From positions 1 to 5,828 of the forward strand of contig JAHEME010000218.1 of the NCBI GenBank assembly GCA_024643825.1: a stretch of DNA of 5,828 nt, given 5' to 3'. The DNA comes from Chloroflexota bacterium. GTDB taxonomy: Bacteria; Chloroflexota; Anaerolineae; Aggregatilineales; UBA3940. Under the pieces are notes generated by a model, which saw only the letters and a list, made by a program, of their open reading frames with translations, searched no databases and was not told the origin of the DNA. Positions 1 through 5,708 of the stretch are shown in pieces. The translations under genes and the position numbers were made by a program. Every line of letters begins with the position of its first letter. Within the stretch, counting starts at the first letter, position 1.

Positions 1-11
1 CAGCAAGGTTC

Positions 12-17
12 AAGGAG
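12..17 (+). promoter_or_regulatory. Shine-Dalgarno site of the COG2403 GTPase gene
   Basis: AAGGAG lies 6 bases before the ATG at 24, which is ideal spacing. It supports that ATG as the true start. The promoter lies outside the window. Confidence 0.8.
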
Positions 18-23
18 AAATTC

Positions 24-1343
24 ATGACTCGAACGCGCGTGATAATCATGGGTGCGGCAGGACGAGACTTTCACAACTTCAATACGTTTTTCCGAGACAA
101 CGAAACCTATGAGGTCGTAGCGTTCACTGCAACACAGATCCCGGGAATTGAAGGCCGAGTTTACCCGGCAGAGTTGGCTGGTTCACTGTATAGGCAGGGC
201 ATCCCGATTCACGAGGAGGCAGACCTCGCCTCGCTGATTGCTGAGAAGAATGTGGATCAAGTGGTATTTTCCTACAGCGATGTTTCTCATGAGTATGTCA
301 TGCACAAGGCATCTCAGGTACTTGCCGCTGGCGCTGATTTTCGATTGATGGGACCCCGGATCACTCAGATCAAGAGCACCAAACCAGTGGTTTCCATTGG
401 CGCGGTGCGGACAGGCTCAGGAAAGAGTCAGACCACACGGTACGTTGCAGATGTTCTGAAAGAGCTTGGCCTCAACGTGGTCGCCATCCGGCACCCGATG
501 CCCTACGGAAACTTAATCGCTCAGACAGCGCAGCGATTTGCTGACTATGACGACCTGGATGAATACGATACAACGATAGAAGAACGTGAGGAGTATGAAC
601 CACACATTGACCGGGGAATTGTGGTTTACGCTGGCGTAGATTACGAGAAGATCATTCGGCAGGCAGAGCAGGAGGCTGATGTAATTCTATGGGATGGTGG
701 CAATAATGACTTACCATTTTATGTTCCCGACCTCCATATTGTGATTGTCGATCCTCACCGCCCTGGGCATGAGAGCACCTATCATCCTGGCGAAGCCAAC
801 CTTCGCATGGCCGATGTAGTTGTGATCAACAAAATTGATACAGCCGATTATGAAAGTATCCTGCGGGTACGGGAAAGCGTCGCAAATTTGAATCCGACAG
901 CCCTTGTTGTAGATGCGGCCTCTCCCATTTTTGTTGACAACCCGGACTTGATTCGTGGCAAACGCGTACTGGTAATTGAAGACGGCCCCACGCTAACTCA
1001 TGGAGAAATGGCCTACGGAGCTGGTGTGGTTGCGGCTCGTCGGTTTGGAGCATCAGAGATTATCGATCCACGACCATTCGCGGTTGGATCGATCAAGACA
1101 ACGTACCAGAAGTACCCAAATACAGGCCCCATCCTCCCAGCGATGGGCTATGGGGCGGCGCAAATGAAGGACTTGCAAGCGACCATCAATGGATCACATG
1201 CGGATCTTGTCATTGCAGCAACACCCATCGATCTGCGGCGGGTCATTGAAGTAGATCCCCCCCTGGAACGAGTCCGGTACGAACTCGAACCCATCGGCAC
1301 ACCCAACCTAGCAGATATTCTCAAAGAAAGGTTTGGCCGTTAG
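24..1343 (+). CDS. COG2403 family GTPase, cyclic 2,3-diphosphoglycerate synthetase-like
   Basis: This is a 439-residue cytoplasmic P-loop protein. Residues 1-115 form an N-terminal Rossmann-like domain opening with 'VIIMGAAGRDFHNFN' and containing 'FTATQIPGIEGR' (34-45), a signature I associate with COG2403. A P-loop 'GAVRTGSGKSQ' follows at 126-136, then a Walker B-like 'ILWDGGNND' at 221-229 and a G4-like 'NKID' at 269-272. The P-loop is a SIMIBI-like variant, as in dethiobiotin synthetase and MobB relatives, rather than a strict GxxxxGKS. The best-studied relative is archaeal cyclic 2,3-diphosphoglycerate synthetase, which uses ATP to cyclise 2,3-diphosphoglycerate into a compatible solute of thermophilic methanogens. 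Bacterial members have no role that I know well, so the reaction here is not established, and the NKxD motif suggests GTP rather than ATP. A strong ribosome site precedes the ATG. The length matches the family and I see no break. The hydrolase gene starts 33 bp downstream in the same direction. Confidence 0.85.
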   Translation: MTRTRVIIMGAAGRDFHNFNTFFRDNETYEVVAFTATQIPGIEGRVYPAELAGSLYRQGIPIHEEADLASLIAEKNVDQVVFSYSDVSHEYVMHKASQVLAAGADFRLMGPRITQIKSTKPVVSIGAVRTGSGKSQTTRYVADVLKELGLNVVAIRHPMPYGNLIAQTAQRFADYDDLDEYDTTIEEREEYEPHIDRGIVVYAGVDYEKIIRQAEQEADVILWDGGNNDLPFYVPDLHIVIVDPHRPGHESTYHPGEANLRMADVVVINKIDTADYESILRVRESVANLNPTALVVDAASPIFVDNPDLIRGKRVLVIEDGPTLTHGEMAYGAGVVAARRFGASEIIDPRPFAVGSIKTTYQKYPNTGPILPAMGYGAAQMKDLQATINGSHADLVIAATPIDLRRVIEVDPPLERVRYELEPIGTPNLADILKERFGR

Positions 1344-1376
1344 GTTGGCGACGGGGTTTTATTTGTAGTCGATCCA

Positions 1377-2318
1377 ATGTGGCGTGACAGGTATGAAGTC
1401 GTGAGGAAAACCGAGAATTCCAGGCCCAGGCGAGATCGACGTCATCGCGCGCTGAGGCTTGGAGTTTTCGGCTTGGCATCCTTTGCTGTCCTTGTGGTCA
1501 TAGTCACGGGATTGGGAGCATGGCTTTACGCGTACGCAGTCCTGCATCCAGGCTGCCAGGGTGATCGAGCCAGCCTGGATGCAGCCGGATTCGTGTCTGA
1601 GCCTGTGGCCTTTGAATCAGAGGATGGAACCATTCGACGCGGCTGGTATAGCGAAGGCCCAATCTATCCCGACGTCGTGGTGATCGTTGTGCCGGGTCAT
1701 GGAGGAAATACCGCGTTTGCACTGGGTGATGCAGTCATTTTTGCCAATGCCGGGTATGGCACTTTGATTTATGAGCACCGATCTTGCGCCGACCCACATC
1801 TCAGTGCCAGCACCGGCATCTACGAATCACAGGATGTTGTCGGAGCAGTGCAATTTCTGGAATTGCAACGGGGCATTCATAAGATCGCTGCTTTTGGCTT
1901 TTCAGAGGGTGGCACTGCCGCAATCCTTGCCGCAGTGAGAGAGCCGGAAATTGATGTAGTGATTGCCGTTGGAGGGTACGCGAGCCTTGCCGATGATACT
2001 CTCGATCCCCCACCCAATAGCCAGAGTCCCCCGGAGCGAGTTTTCAGACGCATGGCACTATGGAGTCTGGACATCCAGCTAAATCTGGCCTCTAAGAGTC
2101 CGTCTCCAATCACCGTGATCCATGAAATTGGCCCTCGTCCTATATTCTTGATCTACGGGGACGGAGAGAGAATTGCAGGAGACGCACTGTATCAAGCAGC
2201 AGGAGAACCAAAGACTCTGTGGATCGTGCCGGGAGCTACTCACGGAAGCTACGCAAGTGCGGCTCCGGAGGAATATGCCCAACATCTACGAGATTTCCTG
2301 GCAGATTCAATACGCTGA
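1377..2318 (+). CDS. membrane-anchored alpha/beta hydrolase
   Basis: This is a 313-residue protein with a basic N-terminus (R17-R27), one membrane segment at about 28-55 and then a hydrolase domain. The positive-inside rule places the domain outside the cytoplasm. The fold shows an oxyanion-hole segment 'PGHGG' (106-110), a nucleophile elbow 'GFSEGG' (174-179, Ser176), a likely acid in 'YGDGE' (Asp262) and 'GATHG' with His289, so the Ser-Asp-His triad is complete. The 'F.SEDGT.R.GWY' strand (79-91) after an 'HP' exit motif resembles the COG1073/FrsA-like esterase group. The usual 'D.RG.G.S' turn is replaced by 'EHRSCADPHLSAS' (133-145). Substrate is unknown; an ester or acyl compound is the general expectation. 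Cys60 and Cys137 could form a disulfide outside the cell. The ATG has no clear ribosome site; an in-frame GTG at 1401 (codon 9) is an alternative start. A strong inverted repeat sits inside at 1542-1584. The lipoprotein gene begins 6 bp after the stop, so the two are probably co-transcribed. Confidence 0.82.
   Translation: MWRDRYEVVRKTENSRPRRDRRHRALRLGVFGLASFAVLVVIVTGLGAWLYAYAVLHPGCQGDRASLDAAGFVSEPVAFESEDGTIRRGWYSEGPIYPDVVVIVVPGHGGNTAFALGDAVIFANAGYGTLIYEHRSCADPHLSASTGIYESQDVVGAVQFLELQRGIHKIAAFGFSEGGTAAILAAVREPEIDVVIAVGGYASLADDTLDPPPNSQSPPERVFRRMALWSLDIQLNLASKSPSPITVIHEIGPRPIFLIYGDGERIAGDALYQAAGEPKTLWIVPGATHGSYASAAPEEYAQHLRDFLADSIR
1542..1584. repeat. perfect 14-bp inverted repeat, 15-bp loop, inside the hydrolase gene
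   Basis: CTGCATCCAGGCTG at 1542-1555 is exactly complementary to CAGCCTGGATGCAG at 1571-1584, with 15 bases between. It covers codons 56-70, just after the part encoding the membrane segment. In the mRNA it would form a stable 14-pair hairpin. No U-run follows, so it does not look like an intrinsic terminator. A role (mRNA structure, ribosome pausing after the membrane segment, or a protein-binding site) is speculation. Confidence 0.75.
1849..1867. repeat. 7-bp inverted repeat inside the hydrolase gene
   Basis: TGCAATT (1849-1855) and AATTGCA (1861-1867) flank a 5-base loop. It is a small hairpin within the coding region, just before the nucleophile-elbow codons. Most likely it is chance, without a known role. 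Confidence 0.3.
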
Positions 2319-2324
2319 CAACCT

Positions 2325-3146
2325 ATGAAACATATCCATTGGTTGGCCTATCTACTGGTATTATTTGTAACGGGGTGCTCTGCATTTGTGGAGACAATTA
2401 CGCCGCAGCCCAGTACTACGCCCTTCCAATTTACAACGACGACCCCCCGCCCTACCCCATCTCCAATTTCCTTGATACCAACCCTTCGCCCAGAATCAAC
2501 TACAAGGCCAGCAACCCTGATCCCCAGCGCCACTATTGACACGACCGCGATAGCGGCTATCACCCGTACGCCAGCGCGACTCCGCTCGACTGAAACAGTA
2601 ACACCAACACGCTCCCCGCAGGACGCATGCCCCAGCCCACCGCAGGGAGTTTTTGCAGAGATATTCGCCGCTGACGTAGGTCTAAAGTTCGCCATCGGTT
2701 GCCCAACCTCACCACCAGACTCACAGGGGCAGCCTCATCTATGGTTGGTGACTATGCAGCACCAGACGTTTGACCATGGTACGATGATCTGGTTGTCGAA
2801 TGTCGGATGGTATGACGCGAGGGTTGTGTATGTGCTCTTAGACGACACAACCTACGAGCGATACGATGACACCTACGATTCAGGGCTAGATACTCACACA
2901 GGCGGCGACGATCCCCCAGAAGGCATGTTTGTACCTGGGGATGCACTGGGCAAAGTCTGGAGAGAGCAGCCCGAGGTGCAGGATACCCTGGGATTCGCAA
3001 CCGCCCTCCCCATTGAGATCGAAACTCAAATGCTCATGTTAGAGCGCGGGGAGATGATCTATTTCCCTCCTTCCGCATCTGTTATCGCCTTCAAGAGAGG
3101 CACGCCAAGCACCTGGTCATCCTACAATGTAGTAGTTCAACCGTAA
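2325..3146 (+). CDS. lipoprotein with Thr/Pro-rich linker and two LGFP-like modules
   Basis: This is a 273-residue exported lipoprotein. The N-terminus has a short basic-polar start, a hydrophobic stretch (6-15) and the lipobox 'VTGC', so Cys18 would be lipidated and become the mature N-terminus. Residues about 22-100 are a low-complexity linker dominated by Thr, Pro, Ser and Ile, typical of a flexible spacer between membrane and a folded domain. The C-terminal part (102-273) contains two copies of a loose module: 'FAIGCP...Q.FDHGTMIWL...VVYVL.DD' (122-174) and 'DTLGFATA...QMLMLERGEMIYFPP.ASVIAF' (220-256), linked by 'DALGKVWREQPEVQ' (206-219). This LG(F/W)A...Q.F..G.M.W....IYVL pattern resembles LGFP-type envelope repeats common in Chloroflexota lipoproteins. 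Cys102 and Cys126 could pair. Function is probably binding of a cell-surface or extracellular ligand, but that is inference; no enzyme motif is seen. There is no strong ribosome site, so initiation may depend on coupling to the hydrolase stop codon 6 bp upstream. Confidence 0.8.
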   Translation: MKHIHWLAYLLVLFVTGCSAFVETITPQPSTTPFQFTTTTPRPTPSPISLIPTLRPESTTRPATLIPSATIDTTAIAAITRTPARLRSTETVTPTRSPQDACPSPPQGVFAEIFAADVGLKFAIGCPTSPPDSQGQPHLWLVTMQHQTFDHGTMIWLSNVGWYDARVVYVLLDDTTYERYDDTYDSGLDTHTGGDDPPEGMFVPGDALGKVWREQPEVQDTLGFATALPIEIETQMLMLERGEMIYFPPSASVIAFKRGTPSTWSSYNVVVQP

Positions 3147-3174
3147 CCTCACTTACACAAATCGATTCGATGGG

Positions 3175-3855
3175 TCAATGATCACTATCTGGCGGAACAA
3201 TCGGTCGGGCACTCCCTTCCACGATGGGGCCTTTTGCTGGTGTTGATCCGCTGCCGCCACCCGACGCGTTCTGCATAAATGTCTTGATTCCGTTCCAGAC
3301 TGTCCCCGTCACGAATTTGTCGGCTCGGATGAGTAAGTCTTCCATCACCTGCAGAATGTCTTCGTCACCATCCCAGTTCTGGCGAAGTACATCTTCCCCG
3401 GCTTGCCCCATCACCTTGATTACCCGGTTAAGTGCCAGCACCCCAACAATGGCGTCATCGATGAGCCCCGCCGGCCCCATTACAGCCTCTGGCATCAGGT
3501 CAATGGGAATGATGATATATGCCGATGCCGCCGCGATTTCGGCTTTCAACTGGGATGACACTCTTGGGTCTGCCATCAGCCGCACAAACAACGCCATAAT
3601 GTCCGGTAACAGCAGGATATACTGAGTTGTTTCCCGACCAGCTCCTGCCCCCTGTGCCCATTTTACGATCTTGCCGCGAATCCGTTGATAGAAATCCTGT
3701 GCGCTGGTCGCGCTATATTCCGTCGGTGTAGGTAATACCGGTTTCGGATCGACAGGCGGAGGCTGAACAATGTCCAGATAGTCGTAATTCACCCCGCGAA
3801 TTGGGTCAGACCCCCAGGGGGAGGGCCCAAGCTTATTCTTCTCGTCATCGCTCAT
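3175..3855 (-). CDS. YkvA-like DUF1232 domain protein
   Basis: This is a 226-residue protein. The recognisable part is the DUF1232 core at about 108-145, with 'YIIIPIDLMPEAVMGPAGLIDD' spread over 113-134. It matches the family pattern Y..(S/I)PIDL(I/M)P(D/E)......G.(L/I)DD. DUF1232 proteins are widespread and mostly of unknown function; many are membrane-associated, but here the core is only moderately hydrophobic. The protein is longer than the minimal family form. It has a Pro-rich, probably disordered N-terminal 50 residues (including 'PPPVDPKPVLPTP', 32-44), a helical middle region (52-105), an acidic segment after the core ('DGDEDILQVMEDLL', 162-175) and a Gly/Ser-rich then Pro-rich tail (198-226). 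No signal peptide is evident. The ATG has AAGGA 10 bases upstream, with a second purine block (GAGGAGA) a little further out. The gene is convergent with the lipoprotein gene (28-bp gap) and divergent from the acyl-CoA dehydrogenase gene. I cannot assign a biochemical role. Confidence 0.8.
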   Translation of the reverse strand: MSDDEKNKLGPSPWGSDPIRGVNYDYLDIVQPPPVDPKPVLPTPTEYSATSAQDFYQRIRGKIVKWAQGAGAGRETTQYILLLPDIMALFVRLMADPRVSSQLKAEIAAASAYIIIPIDLMPEAVMGPAGLIDDAIVGVLALNRVIKVMGQAGEDVLRQNWDGDEDILQVMEDLLIRADKFVTGTVWNGIKTFMQNASGGGSGSTPAKGPIVEGSARPIVPPDSDH

Positions 3856-3865
3856 GATAAATAGA

Positions 3866-3870
3866 TCCTT
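3866..3870 (-). promoter_or_regulatory. Shine-Dalgarno site of the DUF1232 gene
   Basis: On the minus strand AAGGA lies 10 bases before the ATG at 3855. A second candidate, GAGGAGA (3872-3878), is 16 bases away and less well spaced. Confidence 0.55.
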
Positions 3871-3890
3871 GTCTCCTCAATGTTTGTATT

Positions 3891-3902
3891 CTATACGTAT
3901 AG
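3891..3902. promoter_or_regulatory. 12-bp perfect palindrome between divergent genes, possible operator
   Basis: CTATACGTATAG is its own reverse complement. It lies 36 bp upstream of the DUF1232 start and 133 bp upstream of the acyl-CoA dehydrogenase start. On the minus strand its right half continues as TATAGAAT, which could serve as a -10 element (TAGAAT, 3888-3893) for the DUF1232 gene, but no good -35 is visible at the right distance. A dimeric repressor site overlapping that promoter would fit the position. This is inference from symmetry and location only. Confidence 0.4.
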
Positions 3903-3944
3903 TTGCCTGTGAAGTTGTATGGAAGTTTGCCGCGCCTTACCTCT

Positions 3945-3957
3945 GCGGCTATGCCGC
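3945..3957. repeat. short inverted repeat GCGGC-TAT-GCCGC
   Basis: A 5-bp perfect inverted repeat with a 3-base centre lies 35 bp upstream of the TATAAT box of the acyl-CoA dehydrogenase gene. It could be a half-site pair for a regulator, but it is short enough to be chance. Confidence 0.25.
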
Positions 3958-3991
3958 TTGCCTGGAACGGTGGCGAGCAGGCTCAAGCGAG

Positions 3992-3997
3992 TATAAT
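3992..3997 (+). promoter_or_regulatory. -10 element of the acyl-CoA dehydrogenase promoter
   Basis: A consensus TATAAT lies 37 bp before the ATG at 4035. Transcription would begin around 4004 and leave a leader of about 30 bases that includes the ribosome site. The expected -35 position (about 3969-3974, GGTGGC) does not resemble TTGACA and there is no extended TG motif, so the promoter may be weak or need an activator. Confidence 0.5.
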
Positions 3998-4022
3998 CCC
4001 GACAAATACTTTTACCCATCAT

Positions 4023-4027
4023 AAGGA
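4023..4027 (+). promoter_or_regulatory. Shine-Dalgarno site that fixes the acyl-CoA dehydrogenase start
   Basis: AAGGA lies 7 bases before the ATG at 4035. The reading frame is open back to a TTG at 3903, but the peptide that would be added has no family resemblance, and a start there would place the TATAAT box inside the gene. This site therefore decides for 4035. Confidence 0.75.
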
Positions 4028-4034
4028 TTCGAGA

Positions 4035-5186
4035 ATGGACTTTGCACTCAGCGGTGAGCAGCGCATGTACCAGCAGGCCGTACGCGTTTTCGTGGAAAAG
4101 GAAATCAAACCCTATGCCGCCAGAGTAGATGAAGAGCAAGAGCTTCGATGGGAAGCCATTGAGAAGATGCCTTCTCTTGGGCTTACCGGCTTGCAGGTTC
4201 CGGAGGAGTATGGCGGGGCAGGACTCGATAGCATCAGTGCTGCGATTGCATTGGAAGAGATTGCGCGCGGCTGCGGCAGCACAGCACTGGCTGTAGCCGC
4301 CCACAATGGCCTCTGCTGCAATCCTATAGTCCTCTGGGGCACAACTGCCCAAAAGCATGCATATCTCCCTATCCTTACAGGGGGCAAGGTTTTAGGATCC
4401 CTGGCATTGACAGAACCCGACGCCGGATCAGACCTTGCGGGAGGCGTTCGCACCACCGCAGTCAAAGAAGGGGATAGCTGGATTATCGATGGTCGCAAAA
4501 TGTGGATCACCAATGCGCCAACTGCCCCTATCATTGTGACACTGGTACGAACTGATGCTCACTCCGCAAAACCATCGCGTGGGTTGAGCATGATTGTGGT
4601 AGAACATCCGACGGAAGGTCTCTGCGTTGATCCCCCCCTATCGAAGTTCGGCGTTAGGGGATCGCACAGCAACCCGCTGCGGTACGATGACGTCCGCGTA
4701 CCTCTCGAAAACCTACTAGGGAAAGAGAATGAAGGACTTCATCAGACACTGTGTACCCTTGATGGAGGACGGGTAGGCATTGCGGCCGTCTCGGTTGGGC
4801 TGGCGCAAGCGGCACTCGAAGAAGCAATCAGGTATGTGAGGGAGCGACATACATTTGGGCGCCCCCTTGCAGATCACGAAGGCGTGCAGTTCAAACTAGC
4901 AGAGATGGCAACGCGCATCACCTATGCACGGTGGCTAACTTACAATGCTGCATGGGCCAAAGATCATCAGGAAGATTTCTCGAAGGAAGCGGCTATGGCA
5001 AAGCTAACTGCCTCAGAGACATCTGAGTTCGTCGCATTTGAAGCGATCCAACTCCACGGAGGGTACGGGTACAGCACAGAATTTCCCGTTGAACGGATCT
5101 ACCGCGATCAACGTCTCATGAGCATCGGTGAGGGAGCCAACGAGATTCTGAAGCTGGTTATCGCACGCCGAGTCCTGGAATCTTGA
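4035..5186 (+). CDS. acyl-CoA dehydrogenase
   Basis: This is a 383-residue flavoenzyme of normal family length. It is expected to oxidise an acyl-CoA to the trans-2-enoyl-CoA with FAD, passing electrons to electron-transfer flavoprotein, in fatty acid or branched-chain amino acid breakdown in the cytoplasm. The N-terminal helical domain begins 'MDFALSGEQRMY'. The middle beta domain carries signature 1, 'ALTEPDAGSDLAGG' (124-137), and the FAD-contacting 'WITN' (157-160). The C-terminal helical domain carries 'RHTFGRPLADHEGVQFKLAEM' motifs around 271-291 and signature 2 beginning 'QLHGGYGYSTEFPVER' (339-354). Glu366 in 'IGEGANEI' aligns with the catalytic glutamate of medium- and short-chain enzymes (the 'YEGT' position), arguing against the isovaleryl- and long-chain types, which place the base elsewhere. 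Short-chain or 2-methyl-branched substrates are plausible, but chain length cannot be read safely. No ETF, thiolase or hydratase gene lies next to it. It is convergent with mog across 10 bp. Confidence 0.95.
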   Translation: MDFALSGEQRMYQQAVRVFVEKEIKPYAARVDEEQELRWEAIEKMPSLGLTGLQVPEEYGGAGLDSISAAIALEEIARGCGSTALAVAAHNGLCCNPIVLWGTTAQKHAYLPILTGGKVLGSLALTEPDAGSDLAGGVRTTAVKEGDSWIIDGRKMWITNAPTAPIIVTLVRTDAHSAKPSRGLSMIVVEHPTEGLCVDPPLSKFGVRGSHSNPLRYDDVRVPLENLLGKENEGLHQTLCTLDGGRVGIAAVSVGLAQAALEEAIRYVRERHTFGRPLADHEGVQFKLAEMATRITYARWLTYNAAWAKDHQEDFSKEAAMAKLTASETSEFVAFEAIQLHGGYGYSTEFPVERIYRDQRLMSIGEGANEILKLVIARRVLES

Positions 5187-5196
5187 TCAGCGAGTA

Positions 5197-5706
5197 TCAT
5201 GCTTTCTGTAAAGGAGTATGCCCAGCCTCAGCGTTGGGCTTACCTGTCAGCACGTCAATTGCGTGAGGTAGTACAGGCACGATCGTTTCAAACTGCTCGC
5301 GAACGGCACGAGGACTCCCGGACAAATTGACAATCAGCGTGCGCCCGCGTATCCCACACACACCACGCGAAAGCATGGCATGCGGAGTTACCGCCAGCCC
5401 CTGTGCGCGGATTGCTTCTGCCAGTCCAGGAGCCTCTCGTTCAATCACTGTTTTGGTTGCTTCCGGCGTCACATCACGCGGACTAAACCCTGTACCGCCA
5501 GTGGTTATCAAAAGGGAAACATCCCCGTGATCTGCCCACTCAACCAGCGTGTTCGCGATCATATCCTGCTCATCAGGAACTACCGCGCGCACCTTTACGA
5601 GCCATCCCGGTTGAGCTAGCACCAGTCTCTTCAACAACTCCCCGGAACGGTCTTCATAGGCTCCCGCATGAGCACGGTCGCTGACTGTCAACAATCCAAC
5701 ATTCAA
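5197..5706 (-). CDS. mog: molybdopterin adenylyltransferase, Mog/MoaB family
   Basis: This is a 169-residue single-domain protein of molybdenum cofactor synthesis. The family activates molybdopterin by adenylylation before metal insertion by MoeA. Visible motifs are 'TVSDRAHAG' (7-15), 'VVPDEQ' (42-47), 'TTGGTGFSPRDVTPEAT' (68-84), 'LSRGVCGIRGRTLIVNLSGSP' region (112-132) and 'PHAIDVLTG' (147-155). Asp45 and Asp78 occupy the positions of Asp49 and Asp82 of E. coli MogA, known to be important for activity, so the protein should be active. It is shorter at the C-terminus than E. coli MogA and nearer MoaB length, so the Mog/MoaB label is ambiguous. The start is TTG: an in-frame TGA lies 9 bases upstream and no ATG or GTG is available between. 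The preceding minus-strand gene ends two bases before the TTG, which suggests translational coupling; GAGGA at 5719-5723 may assist although its 12-base spacing is long. No other molybdenum cofactor gene is in the window. Confidence 0.93.
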   Translation of the reverse strand: MNVGLLTVSDRAHAGAYEDRSGELLKRLVLAQPGWLVKVRAVVPDEQDMIANTLVEWADHGDVSLLITTGGTGFSPRDVTPEATKTVIEREAPGLAEAIRAQGLAVTPHAMLSRGVCGIRGRTLIVNLSGSPRAVREQFETIVPVLPHAIDVLTGKPNAEAGHTPLQKA

Positions 5707-5708
5707 GG

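Noticed and set aside
2219..2539. 106-codon + strand frame across the hydrolase/lipoprotein junction
   Set aside because: It overlaps two well-supported genes in another frame, has no ribosome site and no recognisable motif.
2348..2695. 115-codon antisense frame with hydrophobic, membrane-like stretches
   Set aside because: It is the complement of the lipoprotein's Thr/Pro linker; ACN and CCN codons read backwards give Val, Gly and similar residues, which explains the hydrophobicity.
3161..3171. ATCGA-T-TCGAT symmetric sequence in the lipoprotein/DUF1232 gap as a terminator
   Set aside because: The stem is AT-rich with a one-base centre and has no U-run; it cannot form a terminator hairpin.
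3811..3821. CCCCC-A-GGGGG palindrome
   Set aside because: It lies within the DUF1232 coding sequence over Pro, Trp and Gly codons, and no U-run or other copy was seen. Codon composition explains it.
3903..4034. 44-codon upstream extension of the acyl-CoA dehydrogenase frame from a TTG
   Set aside because: The added peptide does not look like the family's N-terminus, the TATAAT box lies inside it, and ATG 4035 has a well-placed AAGGA site and gives the normal length.
3891..4358. 155-codon minus frame covering the divergent gap and the start of the acyl-CoA dehydrogenase
   Set aside because: It is antisense to a clear gene, has no family resemblance and would run through the promoter region.
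4632..4638. Runs of seven C here and at 1257-1263, possible frameshift or slippage sites
   Set aside because: Both encode part of an in-frame Asp-Pro-Pro-Leu and the proteins continue intact on either side, so there is no sign of a broken frame.
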